This document shows, one piece after another, positions 59,359 through 64,000 of a DNA stretch of 64,000 nucleotides. The notes beneath the pieces were generated by a model, which was not told the origin of the DNA, made no database searches, and saw only the letters and a program-made list of their open reading frames with translations. Position 1 is the stretch's first letter. Every line of letters begins with the position of its first letter. A program made the position numbers and the translations under genes. The DNA is from Streptomyces albicerus. Its GTDB lineage: Bacteria > Actinomycetota > Actinomycetes > Streptomycetales > Streptomycetaceae. Where the stretch lies: positions 124,001 to 188,000 of the forward strand of contig NZ_VWMY01000014.1 in assembly GCF_008905045.1 (NCBI RefSeq), written 5' to 3'.

Positions 59359-60179
59359 GTCGCCTCCGGATGTGCACGGGCCACGCTCTGCAACTCGGCC
59401 AGCAGCGGCGCCAGATGCTCGGTGTGCTCCCCCGCGCGGCCGGCACCGGGCAGCGGCCGGTAGACCGGCATGGGCAGTCCGCCCGCCTCGGTGACCTGCC
59501 GCAGCACGGCGACGACCTCGTCCCGTACGTCGTGCGCCGTGAACAACTCGCCGAAGTACGGGGCGACTTGCTCCAGGGCCTTACGCATCCGGCGGTGGGA
59601 CTCCTGCGTACCGTCACCCAGGCGCACCGCCCACTCGGCCGCGTACTGCCGGTGGTACGTCAGCTCCTTGACGCCCTTCGCGGCGATCGCCGCGAGGACG
59701 GGGTCGGGGTGCGACGAGAGCTCCTCGAAGTGCGCGAGCCGCCAACTGGACAGCACCAGCAGCCGCACGATCGAGAACGCGAAGTCCCCGCCCGGCAGTT
59801 CGGCCAGACGTACGTTGCGGAAGTCCCCCGCGTCCCGGAAGTAGGCGTACGCGTCCTCGCCGCGCCCGGAGCCGTCGACCTGGCCGGCGCGCGCGTACAG
59901 CAGGCGGGCCTGGCCGAGCAGGTCGAGACCGATGTTGGCCAGCGCGACCTCCTCCTCCAACTCGGGGGCGCGGGTGGTCCATTCGGCCAGTCGCTGGGCG
60001 GATACGAGCGCATCGTCGGCGAGGGCCACGCAGTCGGCGGCCAGCCGGCCGGTGTCGACGCCCTCGGGCACGGCGGTGTCCACACCGTGCAGGGGGTCCT
60101 CGAAGCCGGTGCCGTACGCCCAGCGGGAGTCGTCCTCGTGTCCCTCGGCGAGGGTCATGTAGACGTGGTCGTCGTTCAT
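59352..60179 (-). CDS. paaC: Phenylacetyl-CoA epoxidase structural subunit PaaC
   Basis: Predicted 275 residues. Ferritin-like helical subunit without a complete diiron site, partner of PaaA: LAADCVALADDALVSAQRLA, ELEEEVALANIGLDLLGQAR, SIVRLLVLSSWRLAHFEEL and KGVKELTYHRQYAAEWAVRL are the family blocks. ATG 60179 follows AGGAG. It lies 10 bp after the paaB stop. Confidence 0.9.
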   Translation of the reverse strand: MNDDHVYMTLAEGHEDDSRWAYGTGFEDPLHGVDTAVPEGVDTGRLAADCVALADDALVSAQRLAEWTTRAPELEEEVALANIGLDLLGQARLLYARAGQVDGSGRGEDAYAYFRDAGDFRNVRLAELPGGDFAFSIVRLLVLSSWRLAHFEELSSHPDPVLAAIAAKGVKELTYHRQYAAEWAVRLGDGTQESHRRMRKALEQVAPYFGELFTAHDVRDEVVAVLRQVTEAGGLPMPVYRPLPGAGRAGEHTEHLAPLLAELQSVARAHPEATW

Positions 60180-60189
60180 GCCCTGCTCC

Positions 60190-60486
60190 TCAGATGTGCG
60201 GGACGTCGTCGGGGATGTCGTAGAACGTCGGGTGGCGATAGACCTTGTCGGCGCTCGGCGCGAAGAAGGGGTCCTTCTCGTCGCGCGTGGAGGCGGCGAT
60301 GTGCTCCGAACGCACCACCCAGATCGAGACGCCCTCGTTGCGCCGGGTGTACAGGTCGCGCGCGTGGGTGAGGGCCATGGCGTCGTCGGCGGCGTGCAGC
60401 GAGCCCACGTGGACGTGGTTCAGGCCGCGCTTGCCGCGCACGAAGACCTCGTACAGCGGCCAGTCGCCCTTGTTGGTCCCGCTCAT
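60190..60486 (-). CDS. paaB: Phenylacetyl-CoA epoxidase subunit PaaB
   Basis: Predicted 98 residues: [40 protein letters not shown] and a C-terminal [16 protein letters not shown] match PaaB throughout. It bridges the PaaAC catalytic complex. ATG 60486 overlaps the paaA stop (ATGA). Confidence 0.95.
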   Translation of the reverse strand: MSGTNKGDWPLYEVFVRGKRGLNHVHVGSLHAADDAMALTHARDLYTRRNEGVSIWVVRSEHIAASTRDEKDPFFAPSADKVYRHPTFYDIPDDVPHI

Positions 60487-61460
60487 GCCGCCGTCCCCTT
60501 CCGTGCCCGGTCCGCCTGCTTGGCCGCGTGGGCGGTGGCCGCCTCCCGTACCCAGGCGCCCTCCTCGTGGGCGGACCTGCGCCGCTCCGTCCGCTGGGCG
60601 TTGCACGGCCCGTCGCCGCCGATGACCCGCTTGAGCTCGGACCAGTCAGGTGTGCCGAAGTCGTGGTGGCCGCGCTCGTCGTTCCAGCGCAGCTCCGGGT
60701 CGGGCAGCGTGACGCCGAGCTTCTCGGCCTGCGGAACGGTCATGTCGACGAACCGCTGGCGCAGCTCGTCGTTGGTGTGCCGCTTGATCTTCCAGGCCAT
60801 GGAAGCCGCCGAGTTGGGCGAGTCACCGTCGGGCGGACCGAACATCATGAGTGACGGCCACCACCAGCGGTCCACGGCGTCCTGGACCATGGCCTTCTGC
60901 GCCTCCGTGCCGCGCATCATCGTCATCAACAGCTCGTAGCCCTGCCGCTGGTGGAACGACTCCTCCTTGCAGATCCGCACCATCGCGCGCGCGTACGGCC
61001 CGTACGAACTCCTGCACAGCGGCACCTGGTTGCAGATCGCGGCGCCATCCACGAACCAGCCGATGACGCCGACGTCGGCGAAGCTCAGCGTCGGGTAGTT
61101 GAAGATCGACGAGTACTTCTGGCGCCCTTCGATCAGCCGCTCGGTCAGGTCCGCACGGTCGGCACCCAGGGTCTCGGCCGCCGAGTACAGATACAGCCCG
61201 TGCCCGGCCTCGTCCTGCACCTTGGCGAAGAGGATCGCCTTGCGACGCAGCGACGGCGCACGCGTGATCCACTCGCCCTCCGGCTGCATGCCGATGATCT
61301 CCGAGTGGGCGTGCTGCGCGATCTGCCGGACGAGCGTCTTGCGGTAGCCGTCCGGCATCCAGTCGCGCGGCTCGATCCGCTGGTCCCGCGCGATCGTCGC
61401 GTCGAAGTGCTCCTGCAACCGCTCCTGGGGTGGCGCCTCGGCGGAGTGTGTCGTCGTCAT
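60483..61460 (-). CDS. paaA: Phenylacetyl-CoA epoxidase catalytic subunit PaaA
   Basis: Predicted 325 residues. The diiron carboxylate ligands lie in [17 protein letters not shown] and [16 protein letters not shown] (ExxH pairs); family blocks include [20 protein letters not shown] and [20 protein letters not shown]. The complex epoxidises phenylacetyl-CoA to the ring-1,2-epoxide, the first step of aerobic phenylacetate breakdown. ATG 61460. It heads the operon; a TetR-type operator lies just upstream. Confidence 0.95.
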   Translation of the reverse strand: MTTTHSAEAPPQERLQEHFDATIARDQRIEPRDWMPDGYRKTLVRQIAQHAHSEIIGMQPEGEWITRAPSLRRKAILFAKVQDEAGHGLYLYSAAETLGADRADLTERLIEGRQKYSSIFNYPTLSFADVGVIGWFVDGAAICNQVPLCRSSYGPYARAMVRICKEESFHQRQGYELLMTMMRGTEAQKAMVQDAVDRWWWPSLMMFGPPDGDSPNSAASMAWKIKRHTNDELRQRFVDMTVPQAEKLGVTLPDPELRWNDERGHHDFGTPDWSELKRVIGGDGPCNAQRTERRRSAHEEGAWVREAATAHAAKQADRARKGTAA

Positions 61461-61476
61461 CGATACCAGCTTCCCA

Positions 61477-61494
61477 ACCGACCATTCGTTCGGT
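61477..61494. promoter_or_regulatory. PaaR-type (TetR) operator upstream of paaA
   Basis: ACCGACCATTCGTTCGGT has ACCGA / TCGGT arms, matching the ACCGAACG..CGGTCGGT style of TetR-family sites that control phenylacetate genes in actinomycetes. The regulator gene is not in the window. Confidence 0.6.
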
Positions 61495-61822
61495 ACCAGT
61501 GTGACGTGTTTCCGGCAGCCGGGCAAGACCCGGGGACACGATCAGGGCGGTGCGGCGCTCGGGCTGCACGCCGTTGAGGCCCCTGTCACGCTGGGCCACG
61601 CGCAGAAGTCAGGCTTGTAGCGGTGACCACGGTCACGGCCGCGCGGGTAGCCGGCGTCGACGGCACACCCGCCAACGCCGAAGCCAGCCGCCCAACTGAA
61701 CGATCGAATTCCTGGGGACCGGGAACTGGCCGAGCAGATGATCGAGCGGGCCCGCGTGCCAAGTGTGCCTTCAACGGGCGCGGCGCCTATGCCGAGCGGG
61801 TCAGGGCGACTCGAACCCTTCG
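61495..61822. other. About 330 bp without a clear gene
   Basis: Follows the paaA promoter. One plus-strand frame holds GDRELAEQMIERARV near 61717-61765, vaguely like a transposase fragment, with no start and frequent stops around it. I cannot assign it. I see no terminator or RNA gene. Confidence 0.3.
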
Positions 61823-62107
61823 CTAGGCCGTGGTGATCGAGTGGCCTCGCATCCCGTCGGAGTGTTCGCGAAGGAGAGCCGTGGCATCAGGGCGTCGCGT
61901 GAGTTGTCGTAGCTTGGTGCGGCTGCTGTGCTCGACGAGGATCGGCACGTAGTTGGCGATACGAGCGTTGCTGAGCGGCTGATAGCAGTCCTGCACCACG
62001 TCCCGCACGACTGCGGCTGTCAGCAGGTTGGCGTAAGAGGCCGTCAGTCGGTCTGTCAGCTCCTGAATGGTGTCAGGTAACGCAGACTCGGCCGTGTTCG
62101 CGCCCAT
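61823..62107 (-). CDS. Three-helix-bundle dimerisation-domain protein
   Basis: Predicted 94 residues. PDTIQELTDRLTASYANLLT, AVVRDVVQDCYQPLSNARIA and YVPILVEHSSRTKLRQL make three amphipathic helices of the dimerisation domain that precedes arsenate-reductase-like or HTH domains in actinobacteria; here it stands alone. ATG 62107 follows GAGGAG. A role as a free-standing subunit or toxin/antitoxin-like partner cannot be told. Confidence 0.65.
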   Translation of the reverse strand: MGANTAESALPDTIQELTDRLTASYANLLTAAVVRDVVQDCYQPLSNARIANYVPILVEHSSRTKLRQLTRRPDATALLREHSDGMRGHSITTA

Positions 62108-62470
62108 GGCGCGCTCCTCACTGTCACTGACGGCCGACCGCGGCATCCGATCAGTATCCGGGTGCTCGGCGTCGGCCTGTCCACTTCCCACACTTGCACG
62201 GATCACGTCCTTGGAACGGCCCACCGGATTTGTTCATCAGCTCGACATCTCGGTTCGGTAGACCTGCGGGCTGGGCGGCCGACGGAATTCACGGTACCGG
62301 CAGTCCCGATTGCCTCGTTCACAGCTTCAGCAGGTCAGGCGACCGGGTGCCGCTGTCGCCTTCGGCGCCGGAGGCGCACGACTGATCGGCGCAATCCGGG
62401 GAACCCTGCGGGCAGCGGTGCAGCCACCGGGATCACGTGTGGTTCGCCGCCCACCGGCAGGAGTAGACAG
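62108..62470. other. 363-bp intergenic region
   Basis: Between the three-helix-bundle gene and a small membrane-protein gene. It holds a possible small hairpin (GTCGCC / GGAGGCG region near 62350) but nothing I can name. Confidence 0.25.
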
Positions 62471-62653
62471 ATGCTGGCACTCGTCGCGGCCGCACTCTTC
62501 GTCATCGCCTTCGTCATCCGCGTCACCGAGACGTCGACAGAGGTGATCTTCAGCCCGACGAGCCTCATGCTTGTCGGGCTTGCTTTCCTCGCTGTGCACT
62601 CGGCCGGCGTGGGATCAGGCTGGTCCGCGCGGGGAAGCGGACGTCGGCGCTGA
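62471..62653 (+). CDS. Small membrane protein
   Basis: Predicted 60 residues with two transmembrane helices, MLALVAAALFVIAFVIRV and LMLVGLAFLAVHSAGVG, joined by TETSTEVIFSPTS. ATG 62471 follows AGGAG by 8 bases. Short two-helix proteins with this N-terminus are common in Streptomyces, but I know no function. Confidence 0.6.
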   Translation: MLALVAAALFVIAFVIRVTETSTEVIFSPTSLMLVGLAFLAVHSAGVGSGWSARGSGRRR

Positions 62654-62735
62654 GGTGGGCGATGCGTTCCATCCACTTGTCGACGGATGCGTACGTGGAG
62701 TCGCCACGGATTGCCCGTCAGCCGGGCTGAGTTGC
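62569..62735 (-). pseudogene. Unidentified coding remnant on the minus strand
   Basis: An open stretch reads AIRGDSTYASVDKWMERIAH and continues LSADVRFPARTSLIPRRPSA up to a TGA near 62570. It lacks a start and RBS; upstream the sense breaks into other frames (AQLSPADGQSV). The amphipathic composition looks like real protein, but I cannot name it. It overlaps the small membrane gene. Confidence 0.35.
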
Positions 62736-62984
62736 GCCCGGATCAGGCGATCAGCGCCTCCAGCTGGTGGCTGTCCAGATGCCGCGGAAGGGCGATGGCG
62801 CTGAGTCCTTGCCCGGCCCGCCTCGCAGTTGTTCCGCACGTCCGGGACATTCGATCACCGGCATGCCGACTGAGCCTCACGCCTCAGCTGTTTGACGCAG
62901 CGCGGCCGCCTCACCCGGGCAGTCGCGCCCGTGTCTGCCCGCCCGGGGCTCCAAGCGGTCTTGGCGAGGTCCGGTGCGGTACCG
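62736..62984. other. Intergenic sequence without recognisable features
   Basis: No ORF with a good start, RBS and sensible composition, and no hairpin that stands out, between the coding remnant and repeat copy C. Confidence 0.3.
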
Positions 62985-63048
62985 CGGCCCGTACGGGGCG
63001 CGGGGCTGTGACATATGCGGCTCCGCCGCGTGCGCGCGCCCAGCCCTC
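62985..63048 (-). repeat. Intergenic double-hairpin repeat, copy C
   Basis: Minus strand: GGCTGGGCGCGCGCACGCGG, GCGGAGCCGC, TATGTC, ACAGCCCCGCGCCCC, then GTACGGGCCGC. Same order of two stem-loops as copies A and B, with divergence in the flanks. It lies 40 bp beyond the stop of the Asp23 gene. Confidence 0.85.
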
Positions 63049-63088
63049 ACCGGCCCACAGGTTCATCACTGTGCTTCCGGTGGAGCGC

Positions 63089-63583
63089 TTAGTGCACCCG
63101 GTCCTCGCCGCTCTCTGGCGTGTCCTCGTCCGGCAGGTGCACATCGTCGACGGCGATGTTCACTTCGACGACTTCCAGGCCCGTCATCCGTTCCACCGCC
63201 GCGATCACGTTCTCGCGGACTTCCGCGGCGATGTCGGTGATGCTTATCCCGTATTCGACGACGATCTGGAGGTCGATGGCGGTCTGCTTCTCACCGACCT
63301 CGACCTTGACGCCGCGCCCAGTGCTCGAGCGCCCTCCCGGGACCCGGTCGCGTACCGCGGCCATGGTGCGAGTGAATCCGCCGCCCAGTGCGTTGACTCC
63401 CGGGACCTCGCGTGCGGCGATCCCGGCTATTTTCTCCACCACCCCGTCCGCGATGGTCGTCCGGCCGCGGGTCCCCGGCGGTTCCTGAGGCCCGGGCCGT
63501 GCGGCCTGCAGCATCGTGCCCACGCCGGTGCGGGACTCATCGGGACCGGCCTTCTGCAGGGTCGAACTGTTCGGCTCCGTCAT
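63089..63583 (-). CDS. Asp23/Gls24-family envelope stress response protein
   Basis: Predicted 164 residues. The Asp23 domain begins after about 45 residues: RTTIADGVVEKIAGIAAREV, PGVNALGGGF, VEVGEKQTAIDLQIVVEYG and ISITDIAAEVRENVIAAVERM. Family members are cytoplasmic proteins associated with cell-envelope stress. ATG 63583 follows GAGGAGG. The N-terminal extension MTEPNSSTLQK... is unstructured. Confidence 0.9.
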   Translation of the reverse strand: MTEPNSSTLQKAGPDESRTGVGTMLQAARPGPQEPPGTRGRTTIADGVVEKIAGIAAREVPGVNALGGGFTRTMAAVRDRVPGGRSSTGRGVKVEVGEKQTAIDLQIVVEYGISITDIAAEVRENVIAAVERMTGLEVVEVNIAVDDVHLPDEDTPESGEDRVH

Positions 63584-64000
63584 GCGAAGCCACCTCCTCG
63601 GGCGATGCACGGACTGCCCTTACGGGGCGGCCGTCGGTTGCCGCGTTTCCGCGCTGCCTTCCCAGTACCGTGCAGGGCACCGGATATGCCCGCGTTGCAT
63701 CACGTCTTGGCGCCTTCCAGGCGGGGGGAACGAACGGCTTCCGGCCGTCCGTCGGACCGGGATGAGAACTATGCTGCTGTACGGACGTCCCAGACCCCGG
63801 CGGCTTGTCGTTGCCCGACACGGATGGTGCAGGGAGCGGACCTTTCGTTCGTCACCCGGCGCATCCCTGAAGAGAACTGGGTGGGTCCTCTGTCCTGTCG
63901 CACAGGCTGTCGGACCGGCCGTTGCTTCACCTCCGCCGAACGTACGTCCCTGCCGGGAGCGGGCCAGGGGGCCGGGAATCCCGGCGTCACCGTGTGCGCT
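63584..64000. other. 417-bp region without a convincing gene
   Basis: Upstream of the Asp23 gene, which reads leftward. A plus-strand frame from ATG 63771 stays open to the window end but is Arg/Pro-rich and lacks an RBS. The right end may hold the 5' part of a neighbour that I cannot see. Confidence 0.3.

Noticed and set aside
61717..61765. GDRELAEQMIERARV as an IS701-type transposase fragment
   Set aside because: Similarity is too weak and short to claim a family without a database search.
61780..61826. Minus-strand GGGTTCGAGTC resembling the T-loop of a tRNA
   Set aside because: The T-stem does not pair properly, and no acceptor stem, anticodon arm or CCA-type 3' end can be built around it.
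63771..64000. Plus-strand frame open to the window end
   Set aside because: Arg/Pro-rich, no RBS and no recognisable motif; cannot be separated from chance in high-G+C DNA.

Overview
The window reads as chromosomal DNA of a Streptomyces-type actinomycete. G+C is very high with strong third-position G/C bias, GTG starts are frequent, Shine-Dalgarno sequences are purine-rich, ATGA/GTGA/TGATG stop-start overlaps are common, and the gene families (DUF6421, DUF6479, DUF6214, DUF5134, DUF2630, ECF41 sigma factor, bacterial NO synthase, the five-gene phenylacetyl-CoA epoxidase operon) are typical of that group. I see no rRNA, tRNA, CRISPR array or intact prophage. The base is mostly ordinary core chromosome, with several scars of mobile elements and decayed genes.

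Layout. 0-8 kb: the 5' end of a thioredoxin-like gene diverging from a DUF4395 membrane protein; a PlsC-type acyltransferase; a transglutaminase-like protein; a coupled DUF6421 - SDR - threonine-aldolase-like operon; a GDPD phosphodiesterase and a GNAT enzyme. 7.3-8.3 kb: a 179-bp MITE-like fold-back element with perfect 26-bp terminal repeats lies just upstream of a VOC gene, which is followed by a 30-bp tandem duplication and the C-terminal scrap of an IS5-type transposase. 8.4-20 kb: small enzymes and membrane proteins (methyltransferase, VOC, F420-dependent LLM enzyme, SMP-30-like protein, flavin reductase, isochorismatase, Ppx/GppA), a CBS-domain pseudogene, a LacI scrap, an aldo/keto reductase facing its TetR regulator across twin palindromic operators, and a second IS5-type scrap.

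20-27.6 kb: a sugar-utilisation operon on the minus strand. LacI regulator, Tat-type lipoprotein binding protein, two ABC permeases, an internally deleted GH31 gene and a large secreted clan GH-A hydrolase follow one another. The same 17-bp operator-like sequence directly follows the start codons of both the regulator and the binding protein. No ATPase is present, so a shared MsiK-type ATPase is inferred.

27.6-46 kb: FUSC-MarR operon; DUF5134 and an M56 peptidase; PAP2 phosphatase; HAD protein; TetR regulators with divergent or adjacent partners; a divergent LVIVD-repeat / DUF305 secreted pair; an FprA-type reductase; an NCS2 permease; an ArsR regulator diverging from an old yellow enzyme across two palindromes; and an ECF41 sigma factor with its likely target, an NAD(P)-binding COE gene preceded by a TGTCACA promoter.

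46-64 kb: BNR-repeat protein; uracil-DNA glycosylase coupled to a BadF-type kinase; CbiX-like protein; lactonase and NO synthase; FUSC transporter and AsnC regulator; HAD phosphatase; a second FprA-type reductase; paaABCDE with a TetR-type operator upstream; small proteins; and an Asp23 protein. Three copies of a double-hairpin intergenic repeat (near 1.58, 40.46 and 63.0 kb) and three short tandem duplications that each copy a stop codon recur across the window.
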